Shown here piece after piece: positions 30,277 to 39,184 of a stretch of 64,000 bases of DNA. The first letter of the stretch is position 1, and the number at the start of each line of letters is the position of its first letter. Source of the DNA: Acidimicrobiales bacterium (lineage in GTDB: Bacteria > Actinomycetota > Acidimicrobiia > Acidimicrobiales > SHLQ01); assembly GCA_020629635.1 (NCBI GenBank), contig JAHDCX010000001.1:530104-594103 (forward strand). The letters are read 5' to 3'. The position numbers and the translations under genes are program-made. Under the pieces are notes generated by a model. The model was given only the letters and a program-made list of their open reading frames with translations, did not search any database and was not told the origin of the DNA.

Positions 30277-32562
30277 CTATTGGTCGCCGAGATCCACGGT
30301 CCACACGAGGTGTTGGTGATCACGCACGCCGCCGACCATCAACGTTCCATCTGCGACGACGGCGTCGTTGAGGGAAAGGTCGGTGGATGTGATGGTGCGG
30401 TCGATCTCGAGGGCGACCGCGGTGCCCTCATCGGTCAACTCCCATAGCGCCAAGCGCCCAAAGCCGACCTCCCAGTGGGTCCCGATGACGACGAGACGAT
30501 CGTCGAGCGCCACGACCGAGGACAGGAAGTCGAACCCGGGGCTCGGCAGACGGATGGCCGTGCGCTGATAGGTGCCGTCTTCGGCGGGCGTGTATCGGTA
30601 CCACGACGCGAGCTCGTTCGTGATCACTTCGAGCCCAGCGTCGGTCTCGATGACTTCCCGGATCTCGACGTCTGGATCTGTCGTCAGAAGTTCGACCTGC
30701 TCCCACGACCCGCCGGCTGGTCGCCGGATCAACAGCGGGCCAAAGGCGCCGTCCCGGAAAATCTCACCAGTCGCCAGAACATCGCCATCGGCCGACGCGG
30801 CAACGGTGAAGAGCTCCGCCCGGTCGCCGAGGTCGAGACCGAGCTCGATCTGGCGCCATTCTCCGTCCACCAGCTCCATCACGACCACGTTTTTGGTGTT
30901 CTCGCCGGTGGCGCTCCGAACACGTTGCCCACCAACGGCGACGAATCCGCCGTCGACGCCGACCGCGTCGAATAGGTAGTCGCCGCCCGGTCCAGACAAC
31001 ACGATTTCGGCCTCGCCCCAGGCGTCACCCGCGACCCGCAGCTGCACTGCGGTTCCCGAACGCGGGCCGGGAAGATCGTCGTCGGCAGGATCCTCGACGT
31101 AGTCGATGCTCAGATCAGTGCTCCCGTCGCTGACCACGAGCCGCGACTCAGGGATCTCGGATGTGGTCACCCAGCCGTTGTCGTCGACGACGTAGTCAGT
31201 GATGCCGCGCCAGGTGATCGCACCGCCGGGTTGTCCAGAGACCTCTGGCCACGAGGTCGCAGCGAGAACCAATCCCTCCGAGGTATCGATGAAAGTGAGC
31301 GCATTGGCGTCGGGGCCCTCGGCGGTATCCGACGGCCCGCCGCGAGTGGTCCAGGCACCACGGATGCTGCGCTCCGAGAAACGGAAGCCGGTGGGCGTCG
31401 AGGCCATCACGAAAAGCGTGTCGTCGAGTACGATGGGCCGCGGGCTGAAGAAGTACTGGGTGCTGTTGTACGGAGCGAAGCCGAAGGTGCCCGAACCGGC
31501 ACCGTCGACGATCGCCACCCCGGAAATCTGATCGACGAACCCGACGGCGAAGAAGTCGCCGAAGGGCACGATCGGCCGTGCGCCCGCGTTCACTGCCGTT
31601 CGATTCGCTCCCTGTCCCTCGAGAGCCAGGGGAATCTCCCGCCAATTCTGGCCGTTGGCGGTGGTCAGCAGGACTGACTCTCCGTTGTCTGGGCGAGACG
31701 CCATCGCCACCAGTCCGTCGACGCCGACCTGGGGTGCCCCGATTCGCAACGACTCCGCCACGGACGCGTCGTCGACGAAGGTGAAGGAGTCGCCTGCATC
31801 GGACGATGTCCAGAGCGCTCCCCGTGTCGCTCCATCGACCTCGACGCTTCCGCTGATGACGACGGTGCTGTCGACCACGGCTGCTCCGGACACCCACGGA
31901 TTGCGTCCGGGCGATGGCAGGTCGACCGGATTGTTTCCCACCTGGTCGGGCTTCACTGCGACAAGTTTGCGGCCGTCTTCTGCGACAGCCCAGGAGACGA
32001 CAATCAGCTCGCCGTCGAAGAACACCGCAGTTGCGCCGAGGCCGGGCCCATCGCCGACATACTCCGCGTCGGCGAACGAGGTACCCCCGTCGGCCGACCG
32101 CCAGACGACCGATCGATTGACATCGCCCTCACGGACCACGCCCACGACGGCCACATTCGCTCCATCGATGGCTGCGGCGTTGGCCGTCGATTCCCGGTCC
32201 TGCTCGAGCGGAGTCTCCGCGAAACGGCGGCCGTCGCTCGTCGTCCACACCGTGGCGTTGGGTGCCGTCCCGCGTGCTGCAGCCATATCGCCAACGATCA
32301 GGGCGGTGTTCGGATCGAGCAGATCGAGGTTGTTGGCCTTGCGGATGGGGTCGGGATCCAGTCCGATCTCGACAGGCGTCTCCGTAATCGTGACGAGACG
32401 CGGCGCGGCGGTCGTCGTTGTGGTGGTCGTCGTTTCTGCCGTGGTCGTTGTCGTCGCCGCCTCGCTTTCGGGAGACGCCGCCGTCCCGCCGTCGCTCGAG
32501 GTGCATGCCGAGGCCAGCGCAAGCAGCGTCACGGCGATGAGTCGTACCGAGAGTTGCCTCAT
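30277..32562 (-). CDS. Large lipoprotein with BNR/sialidase-like beta-propeller repeats
   Basis: 761 residues. Signal peptide with lipobox 'LLALASAC' (Cys at about 20), then a Thr-rich linker (about residues 35-53) typical of surface lipoproteins, then repeated segments with S-x-D-x-G and W-x-S features: 'VWTTSDGRRFAETPL', 'VWRSADGGTSFADAEYVGDG', 'LWTSSDAGDSFTFV'. These are BNR/Asp-box-like blades of a beta-propeller. No glycosidase catalytic residues can be assigned, so a binding or structural role outside the cell is as likely as an enzymatic one. ATG 32562 gives the signal peptide; the longer frame is not needed. Confidence 0.78.
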   Translation of the reverse strand: MRQLSVRLIAVTLLALASACTSSDGGTAASPESEAATTTTTAETTTTTTTTAAPRLVTITETPVEIGLDPDPIRKANNLDLLDPNTALIVGDMAAARGTAPNATVWTTSDGRRFAETPLEQDRESTANAAAIDGANVAVVGVVREGDVNRSVVWRSADGGTSFADAEYVGDGPGLGATAVFFDGELIVVSWAVAEDGRKLVAVKPDQVGNNPVDLPSPGRNPWVSGAAVVDSTVVISGSVEVDGATRGALWTSSDAGDSFTFVDDASVAESLRIGAPQVGVDGLVAMASRPDNGESVLLTTANGQNWREIPLALEGQGANRTAVNAGARPIVPFGDFFAVGFVDQISGVAIVDGAGSGTFGFAPYNSTQYFFSPRPIVLDDTLFVMASTPTGFRFSERSIRGAWTTRGGPSDTAEGPDANALTFIDTSEGLVLAATSWPEVSGQPGGAITWRGITDYVVDDNGWVTTSEIPESRLVVSDGSTDLSIDYVEDPADDDLPGPRSGTAVQLRVAGDAWGEAEIVLSGPGGDYLFDAVGVDGGFVAVGGQRVRSATGENTKNVVVMELVDGEWRQIELGLDLGDRAELFTVAASADGDVLATGEIFRDGAFGPLLIRRPAGGSWEQVELLTTDPDVEIREVIETDAGLEVITNELASWYRYTPAEDGTYQRTAIRLPSPGFDFLSSVVALDDRLVVIGTHWEVGFGRLALWELTDEGTAVALEIDRTITSTDLSLNDAVVADGTLMVGGVRDHQHLVWTVDLGDQ

Positions 32563-32625
32563 GAACGGGCAGGGTGCCACAACCTCCATCGAACCAGCCA
32601 ACGCAAGCGCAGTCAGCGGACTCGT

Positions 32626-33183
32626 TCAGAAGCCGTCGCACATCGGCAACTCGCGGGCCGGGCCGTCCGAGAAAGTGTGCCAATGATCTACCGAGACGGT
32701 GTAGATCCTCCCGTCGAGTTCGTATCGCACACCGGTCACGTGGAGATCTTTCACCCCGGACCGGTTGTCGATCGGTCGGGCCGCCACAGCAACCGCCACC
32801 GTGCCCACCGCGCGGTCATAGACGGCGGGAAGAGCGCTGTACCGATATTCGGTACCACCCTCGAGTGTCAGTGTGGATTGCTTTGCGTCAAGGTCGACGG
32901 GCAAAAAGAACCCCGGAGGGGCCTGACCTGGTGAGAAGACGATCACCTCGTCAACGATCTCGGTATTCCCGCTAGGTGAGGTCCACTCGATGTCGACGAA
33001 GGTGACTGAGTGTCCGGCGTCGATGTCGTCCGGGCTGAGGTGCAGCGAAGACACGAGCGTTGTCGCACGAGGGCCGCACCCTTCGACGAAAGCCCCGCCG
33101 CCGACGAGAGGGCCCGCTCCGATCGCCGTCGAACATGATGCAAGGATCACGGCCGCGGTCGCGGCGACAGCTGCGCATCGCAC
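32626..33183 (-). CDS. Small secreted lipoprotein, unknown function
   Basis: 185 residues. From GTG 33183 the product starts 'VRCAAVAATAAVILASCSTA', a compact signal peptide with lipobox 'ILASC'. The rest is a beta-rich domain ('AGHSVTFVDIEWTSPSGNTEIVDEVIVFSPGQAPPGFFLPVDLDAKQSTLTLEGGTEYRYSALPAVYDRAVGTV') and ends '...MCDGF', with Cys in 'EGCGPRA' and 'PMCDGF' that could form a disulfide. The start lies 2 nt after the fumarase stop, so the two are probably co-transcribed. No family recognised. Confidence 0.7.
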   Translation of the reverse strand: MRCAAVAATAAVILASCSTAIGAGPLVGGGAFVEGCGPRATTLVSSLHLSPDDIDAGHSVTFVDIEWTSPSGNTEIVDEVIVFSPGQAPPGFFLPVDLDAKQSTLTLEGGTEYRYSALPAVYDRAVGTVAVAVAARPIDNRSGVKDLHVTGVRYELDGRIYTVSVDHWHTFSDGPARELPMCDGF

Positions 33184-33185
33184 GA

Positions 33186-34817
33186 CTACCGAAGGTGCAC
33201 CGGGGTGGAGACTTCGGCGAAGAAGTCGTTGCCTTTGTCGTCGATGATGATGAAGGCGGGGAAGTCCTCGACCTCGATGCGCCAGACGGCTTCCATGCCG
33301 AGCTCTTCGTATTCGAGCACCTCGACCTTGCGGATCGCGTCCTTGGCGAGGCGGGCGGCCGGGCCGCCGATCGAACCGAGGTAGAAGCCGCCGTGGGTGT
33401 TGCATGCGTCGACGACCTGCTTCGACCGGTTGCCCTTGGCGAGCATCACCATCGAACCGCCGGCGGCTTGGAACTGGTCGACGTAGCTGTCCATGCGACC
33501 GGCGGTTGTTGGCCCGAACGATCCGGAGGCGTAGCCCTCAGGGGTCTTGGCCGGACCGGCGTAGTAGATCGGGTGGTTGCGCAGATACTCGGGCATCGGC
33601 TCGCCGGCGTCGAGGCGTTCCTTGATCTTGGCGTGGACGATGTCCCGGCCGACGACGAGCGTGCCGGTGAGTGACAGTCGGGTCTTGACCGGATACTTCG
33701 TCAGCTCGGCGCGGATCTCGTCCATCGGGCGGTTGAGATCGACCTGCACCGTGGTCGACGACAGGTCGTCCTCGGTGACCTCGGGCATGTACTGGGCCGG
33801 ATCGGTTTCGAGCTTCTCCAGGAACACGCCGTCCTTGGTGATCTTGCCGAGCGCTTGGCGATCGGCAGAGCACGAGACAGCGATGCCCACGGGATTGGAG
33901 GCGCCATGGCGGGGGAGGCGAATCACTCGGACGTCATGGCAGAAGTACTTGCCGCCGAACTGTGCGCCAATGCCCATCTCCCGAGTCAGCTCGAGGATGC
34001 GTTGCTCCCACTCCAAATCCCGGAAGCCGTGGCCCGCAGCGGAGCCTTCTGTCGGCAGGGAGTCGAGGTAGCGGGCCGATGCGTACTTCGCCGTCTTGAG
34101 CGTGTACTCGGCTGATGTTCCGCCGATGACGACGGCCAGGTGGTACGGCGGGCAGGCAGCCGTGCCGAGCTTGCGAAGGTTCTCGTCGAGGAACCGGGTG
34201 AGGCTCTCGGGGTTGAGGAGTGCCTTGGTCTCCTGGAACAGGTAGCTCTTGTTGGCCGAGCCGCCACCCTTGGCCATGAACAGGAATTTGTACTCGTCGC
34301 CCTCGGTCGCATACAGCTCGATCTGCGCGGGCAGGTTGTTCTTCGTGTTCTTCTCCTCGAACAGCGACATCGGTGCGAGCTGGCTGTAGCGGAGGTTGGA
34401 GGTGAGGTACGTGTCGAACACGCCTTGGCTGATCGCCTGCTCGTCGTTGGCGCCGGTGAATACCCGCTCACCCTTCTTGCCCATCACGATCGCCGTGCCG
34501 GTGTCCTGACACATCGGCAGCACCCCGCCCGCAGCGATGTTCGCGTTCTGCAGCAGTTCCATCGCCACGAAGTGGTCGTTTGGCGAGGCCTCGGCGTCGT
34601 CGAGAATGCTGCGCAGCTGGGCGAGGTGACCGGGGCGCAGGTAGTGGGCGATGTCAAACATCGCCTCAGCCGTCAACGCCGAGATCGCTTCGGGCTCGAC
34701 CTTGAGAAAGGTCTCGCCGGCCGCCTCGAACGTCGAGACCCCCTCGTCGGAAACCTTGCGGTACTCGGTCGTGTCGGGACCGAGCGGGAGGAGTTCGGTG
34801 AAATCGAATTCAGGCAT
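33186..34817 (-). CDS. fumA: Class I fumarate hydratase (4Fe-4S, FumA/FumB type)
   Basis: 543 residues, the fused single-chain class I type. Cluster cysteines are expected in '[18 protein letters not shown]' and '[11 protein letters not shown]', with a third further N-terminal to the second ('[16 protein letters not shown]'). The C-terminal beta-part carries '[16 protein letters not shown]' and '[21 protein letters not shown]'. It hydrates fumarate to malate in the TCA cycle and is oxygen-sensitive. The ATG lies at the end of a perfect 30-bp-arm inverted repeat, so its 5' region is entirely that element. Confidence 0.93.
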   Translation of the reverse strand: MPEFDFTELLPLGPDTTEYRKVSDEGVSTFEAAGETFLKVEPEAISALTAEAMFDIAHYLRPGHLAQLRSILDDAEASPNDHFVAMELLQNANIAAGGVLPMCQDTGTAIVMGKKGERVFTGANDEQAISQGVFDTYLTSNLRYSQLAPMSLFEEKNTKNNLPAQIELYATEGDEYKFLFMAKGGGSANKSYLFQETKALLNPESLTRFLDENLRKLGTAACPPYHLAVVIGGTSAEYTLKTAKYASARYLDSLPTEGSAAGHGFRDLEWEQRILELTREMGIGAQFGGKYFCHDVRVIRLPRHGASNPVGIAVSCSADRQALGKITKDGVFLEKLETDPAQYMPEVTEDDLSSTTVQVDLNRPMDEIRAELTKYPVKTRLSLTGTLVVGRDIVHAKIKERLDAGEPMPEYLRNHPIYYAGPAKTPEGYASGSFGPTTAGRMDSYVDQFQAAGGSMVMLAKGNRSKQVVDACNTHGGFYLGSIGGPAARLAKDAIRKVEVLEYEELGMEAVWRIEVEDFPAFIIIDDKGNDFFAEVSTPVHLR

Positions 34818-34900
34818 GGGGTCAAGTCTGACATAGCAAGAGGTTCCGGCTGACCGGCCGGGCGCCGAACAACCTCTTGCTATGTCAGACTTGACCCCAT
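34816..34900. repeat. Perfect inverted repeat, 30-bp arms, between aminotransferase and fumarase genes
   Basis: Arms 34816-34845 and 34871-34900 are exact reverse complements (inner edge AAGAGGTT / AACCTCTT, outer edge ATGGGGTC / GACCCCAT) around a 25-nt GC-rich loop. It fills the intergenic space: one end touches the aminotransferase stop (34901) and the other overlaps the first two bases of the fumarase start. It resembles a small REP/MITE-type element. Confidence 0.9.
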
Positions 34901-36067
34901 TCAGAAGATGGCGTCGAGTGCGAGCTCGAACGATTCGACCGAACGGTCGACGTCCTGGAGCTTGTCGAGACCGAAGAGGCCGATGCGGAACGTGCTGAAG
35001 TCCTCCGGCTCGCCGATCCGGAGTGGCACGCCGCCCGCGATCTGCACGCCGACCGACGCGAATGCCGAGCCGTTCTTGATGTTCGGATCGTCGGTGTAGG
35101 AGACGACAACGCCGGGGGCGCCAAAGCCCTCCGCGGCGACGCTCTTGATTCCTCGACGGGTCATCGCCGCACGGATGCGTTCGCCGAGCGCGAGTTGATC
35201 AGCCTTGACCCGTTCGAAGCCGTACGCCTCGGTCTCGGCCATGATGTCGCGGAATTGCCGAAGTGCATCCGTTGGCATGGTCGCGTGATAGGCGTGTCCG
35301 CCGTTCTCGTACGCCTCCATGATCCCGACCCACGTTCCGAGGTTGACCGCAAAGCTCGAGCCAGTGGTTTCGCCAACCTTGGTGCGCGCCCGTTCGCTCA
35401 TCATGACGAGCCCGGCACAAGGTGGGCCGCTCCAGCCCTTCTGAGGCGCCGAGATCAACACGTCGACGCCAAGCGCCTCCATGTTCACCCAGATCGTTCC
35501 GGAAGCGATGCAGTCGAGCACGAACAGGCCACCGACGTCGTGGGTGGCGGCGGCCAATGCGGCGATGTAGTCGTCCGGCAGGATCATGCCCGCGCTCGTC
35601 TCGACATGGGGTGCGAAGACGACCGCCGGCTTCTCCTCGGCGATCGTCGCCGTGACCTCATCAATGGGCGGGGGAGCGAAGGCCGGAGTCGCCGACTCGT
35701 CGACCGGCTGCGCCGTGATCACGGTCGACGACGTGGCGAAGCCTCCAGCGTCGAGGATCTGGGACCACCGGAAGGAGAACCAGCCGTTGCGCACGATGAG
35801 TGCATGCTCGTCTCCGGCGAACTGACGGGCGACGGCCTCCATGGCGTAGGTGCCGCCACCAGGGACGAGCGCCACCGAGTCGGCGTGGTACACCGACTTG
35901 AGCGTTCGGGAAATGTCGGTCATCACCGTCTGGAACGACGCCGACATGTGGTTGAGGGAGCGATCCGTGTAGACGACCGAGAACTCGAGCAGTCCGTCCG
36001 GGTCGACGTCGGGGAGCAGGGCGGACATGCGATCAGCAGGCAGGGCGTCGTGGGTCGTGTCGCTCAT
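34901..36067 (-). CDS. Class V aminotransferase (alanine-glyoxylate / SerC-like)
   Basis: 388 residues, PLP-dependent fold type I. The PLP lysine is in '[22 protein letters not shown]', the phosphate-binding loop in '[18 protein letters not shown]', and '[22 protein letters not shown]' holds the conserved Asp. It resembles alanine-glyoxylate, serine-glyoxylate or phosphonate-type (PhnW) class V enzymes. It is the last gene of a three-gene coupled operon with an HD protein and an AMP-forming ligase (4-nt overlap at its start), so it probably transaminates an intermediate of that pathway. ATG 36067. Confidence 0.87.
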   Translation of the reverse strand: MSDTTHDALPADRMSALLPDVDPDGLLEFSVVYTDRSLNHMSASFQTVMTDISRTLKSVYHADSVALVPGGGTYAMEAVARQFAGDEHALIVRNGWFSFRWSQILDAGGFATSSTVITAQPVDESATPAFAPPPIDEVTATIAEEKPAVVFAPHVETSAGMILPDDYIAALAAATHDVGGLFVLDCIASGTIWVNMEALGVDVLISAPQKGWSGPPCAGLVMMSERARTKVGETTGSSFAVNLGTWVGIMEAYENGGHAYHATMPTDALRQFRDIMAETEAYGFERVKADQLALGERIRAAMTRRGIKSVAAEGFGAPGVVVSYTDDPNIKNGSAFASVGVQIAGGVPLRIGEPEDFSTFRIGLFGLDKLQDVDRSVESFELALDAIF

Positions 36068-37539
36068 GGACGGACGGTATCGGAGAGCAGCGCACGCACC
36101 CGCATCGAATCGACCTTGCCCATCGTGTTCTTCGGCACCCGATCGACGGCCAGCGCGACATCGACGCGATGGTGGGCATCCAGGCTCCCGGTTCGCTTCC
36201 GAACCCACTCGAGCACGTCGCGTGGCCTCCGGCTCGACCGGTCGAACACAATGACCGCGCCAACCTTCTCGCCGAGCCGGTCATCGGGCAGCCCGACGAC
36301 TGCCACGTCGGCCACCGAAGGCTCGGAGCGCAGCGCCGAATCGATCGCGCTCGGGTCAACATTCGCCCCGCCGCGCACGATCAGGTCACCAAGCCGTCCG
36401 AGGATCGTGACTGCGCCGTCGGCGTCGAGCACCCCACGATCGCCGGTCCAGAGCTGGTTGTCCCGGACCGTTCTCGCAGTGGCCGCATCGTCGTCGAGGT
36501 AACCGATCATCGGCGTCCAGCAGTTGGCGAAGGGGCCCGAGCTGGCGGGGCAGATGACGACCTCTCCCACCTCTCCGATCTCGGCGCGGCCGCCATCCGG
36601 TCGACGAGTCTCGATCTCGACATGGGGGAGGGGATGGCCACGCCCCAGCTCGATCGGATCGTCGAAGGATTCGCGTGCGACCCCGGTTGGGGCCTCCGAG
36701 AGTCCGTAACTCCGGGTTGGTCGCACCCCAAAGCGTTCGGTGAATCGCCGGAGCAGAGCGGGCTCGGCCCGTCCGCCCCCGACAATCACCCGTTCGAGCG
36801 GTTCGAGAGAATCGATCGGCGCTTCCAGGAGGTCGTGAAGCTGAGCCGGGACGGCAAACAGGCGCGTGATACCGGCCCTGCCGATCTCGTCGGCCATCGC
36901 CTCGGGTCGCCCCGACCGGCACACCACGAAGGTCGACCCCCGCAGCAGCGACGAGATCGGACCGAGCAGCATCATGTTCAGGATCGACAACGACAACGCG
37001 GTGCCGATCCGTTCGCCGTCAACGGGCGGTTCCTGAACAATGCTGACGAAGCCGGGGCCCAACAGATTTCGTTGGCTGTGGACGATCGCTTTCGGCCGGC
37101 CCGTCGTCCCGGACGTGAACGCGATTGCGGCCGGACTCGTCGGATCGGGCATCAGATGCCGGTCGGCGACGTCGGTGATGTCCATCTCCGAAATGACGTC
37201 CGGCGTCAAACGCACGGTCGTTGCTGCACGTCGTTGACGCTCGCGCTGCTCGGCCTCCGGAAGCCTCGGGTCGATCCCCACCCAGACGCCGCCCACCCGC
37301 CATACGGCCAACGCCGCGACGATGGCGGCGGCGCTGTTCCCAAAGACACACGCTGCCGTGCAGCCGACGGGGAGGCGGGACGCGATTCGATCGACCGCAC
37401 GATCCAGTTGGCGCCATGTCAGCTGCGCGTCGCCGTCGACGATGGCGACCCGCTCGGGATGATCGATCAGACCTTCTGCGAGGATGTCTCGGACCGACGA
37501 CGGCCCGAAGGGATACGGAGCCGGCCCGGGTTCGATCAA
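36064..37539 (-). CDS. AMP-dependent acyl-CoA synthetase/ligase-like protein
   Basis: 491 residues of the ANL superfamily. The P-loop-like motif is 'AIAFTSGTTGRPKAIVHSQRN', the A5 region 'TRSYGLSEAPTGVA', the A7 region 'LWTGDRGVLDADGAVTILGRLGDLIVRGGANVDPSAID', and the C-terminal catalytic Lys region 'RVPKNTMGKVDSMRVRALL'. It should activate a carboxylate as an adenylate and pass it to CoA or another acceptor. TTG 37539 overlaps the HD-gene stop (TTGA), and the stop overlaps the aminotransferase start (ATGA). Substrate unknown. Confidence 0.87.
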   Translation of the reverse strand: MIEPGPAPYPFGPSSVRDILAEGLIDHPERVAIVDGDAQLTWRQLDRAVDRIASRLPVGCTAACVFGNSAAAIVAALAVWRVGGVWVGIDPRLPEAEQRERQRRAATTVRLTPDVISEMDITDVADRHLMPDPTSPAAIAFTSGTTGRPKAIVHSQRNLLGPGFVSIVQEPPVDGERIGTALSLSILNMMLLGPISSLLRGSTFVVCRSGRPEAMADEIGRAGITRLFAVPAQLHDLLEAPIDSLEPLERVIVGGGRAEPALLRRFTERFGVRPTRSYGLSEAPTGVARESFDDPIELGRGHPLPHVEIETRRPDGGRAEIGEVGEVVICPASSGPFANCWTPMIGYLDDDAATARTVRDNQLWTGDRGVLDADGAVTILGRLGDLIVRGGANVDPSAIDSALRSEPSVADVAVVGLPDDRLGEKVGAVIVFDRSSRRPRDVLEWVRKRTGSLDAHHRVDVALAVDRVPKNTMGKVDSMRVRALLSDTVRP

Positions 37540-38120
37540 AAGAGCTCGGTCGCGCCAGCCAGACCACCGGGGCCGAACATCCGCTCGACGAGGGGTGCGT
37601 AATAGCTGAGCGGTGGGGTTGGACGATCCGGATCGAATGCCGGCATGTCGTACTTGGCGCAGAACTCCTCGCAATGGGAGTAGTACTCGTGATCGGCGAG
37701 CTCGTCACGGGCGTTGCGGTCCATGCCGATGAAATGCCAGAAGTAGTAGCCCTGCACCGTGCCGTGGTGCTGCACCATCCAGTGATTCTCGGGCTTGACG
37801 TAGGGCTTCAGGATCGCGGCGGCGATGTCTGGGTGGTTGAGCGGAGCGAGCACATCACCCACGTCGTGGAGCAGCGCACAGACGATGTACTCCTCGTCCT
37901 TGCCGTCTTCCTCCGCGAGGTGCGCGGTCTGAAGACAGTGGGTGAGGCGATCGACGGCGAAGCCTCCGTGATCACCTTCGAGTGCCTGGAGTTGTTCGAG
38001 CACCTTGCCGCCCACCGCGGTGTTCGCGTGGTCGAGGAGCGCCGGAATGATGATGTTCCAGTCCTCCTGCGTGCACTGGTCCATCCGAGTGAAGCTGGCG
38101 CGAGGTGCGGTGTCGGTCAT
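37536..38120 (-). CDS. HD-domain protein, PhnZ/TmpB-like
   Basis: 194 residues. The HD region 'DRLTHCLQTAHLAEEDGKDEEYIVCALLHDVGDVLAPLNHPDIAAAILKPYVKPENHWMVQHHG' has the H...HD...H pattern and the 'THxxQxAxxAxxDGxxxxxxxxALLHDxG' wording characteristic of the PhnZ/TmpB subgroup, several of which are mixed-valent diiron oxygenases for aminophosphonates or quaternary amines. 'QGYYFWHFIGMDRNARDELADHEYYSHCEEFCAKYD' follows. First gene of the ligase-aminotransferase operon. ATG 38120 has TACGGT 7 nt upstream. Oxygenase activity is inference; a hydrolase is possible. Confidence 0.78.
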   Translation of the reverse strand: MTDTAPRASFTRMDQCTQEDWNIIIPALLDHANTAVGGKVLEQLQALEGDHGGFAVDRLTHCLQTAHLAEEDGKDEEYIVCALLHDVGDVLAPLNHPDIAAAILKPYVKPENHWMVQHHGTVQGYYFWHFIGMDRNARDELADHEYYSHCEEFCAKYDMPAFDPDRPTPPLSYYAPLVERMFGPGGLAGATELF

Positions 38121-38127
38121 GAGCTCC

Positions 38128-38133
38128 ACCGTA
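38128..38133 (-). promoter_or_regulatory. Leaderless -10 box of the HD-ligase-aminotransferase operon
   Basis: TACGGT on the minus strand, 7 nt before ATG 38120. Confidence 0.5.
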
Positions 38134-38161
38134 CCCTGCGTCACTCGCACCGTTCTGGCCG

Positions 38162-38575
38162 GGTAGACGGGCTCGCACGCGGGCGTTCGATGACGCCAAG
38201 AAGGCGATCGCTTCATGGGCTGGCCACGATGCGGCTGGTGTGCTCCGGAACTCAGCAGCGCCGAGCCTCGAGGACGGCAACGTCGTGGCCATGGCAGCGT
38301 TTGCCGCCGGTCTGTGGGTGACCGCTGTGTGTCGGATCGTGTGTGTTCTCGACGAGCCCGATGTCTTCGGATTTGCCTACGGCACGCTGGAGCACCACCC
38401 CGAATCCGGCGAGGAGGCGTTTCTCGTTCGCCGGTCGGATGCTGGAGACGTCACGATCGAAATCGCTGCGGTCTCCCGGCCACGTGCGCGGCTCGCGAAG
38501 CTTGCCGGCCCGATCGGCCGACACATTCAGCTCCGCACCACCGAGAAGTATCTCGACGGCTTGACCGGTTGTTAA
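38162..38575 (+). pseudogene. N-terminally truncated DUF1990 protein
   Basis: In-frame codons from about 38162 read 'GRRARTRAFDDAKKAIASWAGHDAAGVL' and continue into the DUF1990 C-terminal signature 'VFGFAYGTLEHHPESGEEAFLVRR...VTIEIAAVSRPRARLAKLAGPIGRHIQLRTTEKYLDGL'. DUF1990 proteins are about 160-180 residues with an N-terminal 'TYxxxGxT' region that is absent; the frame meets TGA at 38120-38122 and has no ATG/GTG/TTG before GTG 38240. That internal start would remove a further 26 residues. The gene seems to have lost its 5' end next to the divergent HD gene. Confidence 0.65.
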
Positions 38576-39168
38576 GCGCCCGAGAGTGACTCGAGCACTC
38601 GGATCAGGCCTTCTTCGAATTCCGCTGGTGACTGCACATTGCCGATCTCGTCGCTGAGGCGCTCTTGGGTCGACCGGTTGGCGGCGCTGTCGAAGACCTG
38701 ACCGTCAACGAAGAGCACTCCTGCGGCATGGATCGGCTCTTCTGCAAAGTACTTCAGCGGAGCAAGGTAGGTCGTCGCTGGATCGACTCCCGCCCAATCG
38801 TGATTGCGTGAGGCGACGACGCGCACCCGGTCGCCGGGCTGGACAGCAGAGCCGTCCGGGGCCACGGAGCTGATCCACACAACGCGCTCGACGATGATGT
38901 CGAACGTGGTGCCGGCGTATGACCCGCTCGAAGACGAGACGGTCCCGTTGCGATTGAGGTCGACGATCTCTCCCTCCGCCAGCAAATGGACGTGTGTCAA
39001 CGAGCCAAGGCCGTCGGTCTGGCCGGGTGTGGCGATCAAGCGAATCCAGGCTTCCGCCACGTCGTCTGCGGGGTTCGGCAGCGCGCGCGAGACAAACCAG
39101 ATGAACCCAAACACGCAGAATCCGGCGGTGACCACGAACGCCGCGAGCCTGAGAATCTCGTTCCGCAC
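38572..39168 (-). CDS. Membrane-anchored hypothetical protein
   Basis: 198 residues. One N-terminal helix ('LRLAAFVVTAGFCVFGFIWFVSRAL') anchors an extracytoplasmic domain of about 165 residues with beta segments ('GTTFDIIVERVVWISSVAPDGSAVQPGDRVRVVASRNHDWAGVDPATTYLAPLKYF') and an acidic helical C-terminus. I do not recognise a family. GTG 39168 is the only suitable start. Downstream of DUF1501 on the same strand with 16 nt between, so it may be the third gene of the DUF1800-DUF1501 operon. It overlaps the DUF1990 remnant by 4 nt at its 3' end. Confidence 0.7.
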   Translation of the reverse strand: MRNEILRLAAFVVTAGFCVFGFIWFVSRALPNPADDVAEAWIRLIATPGQTDGLGSLTHVHLLAEGEIVDLNRNGTVSSSSGSYAGTTFDIIVERVVWISSVAPDGSAVQPGDRVRVVASRNHDWAGVDPATTYLAPLKYFAEEPIHAAGVLFVDGQVFDSAANRSTQERLSDEIGNVQSPAEFEEGLIRVLESLSGA

Positions 39169-39184
39169 AACGCCATTGTTGCAG

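Noticed and set aside
34816..34900. Riboswitch or T-box ahead of fumarase
   Set aside because: The element is one perfect long hairpin without any known aptamer features; a repeat element is simpler.
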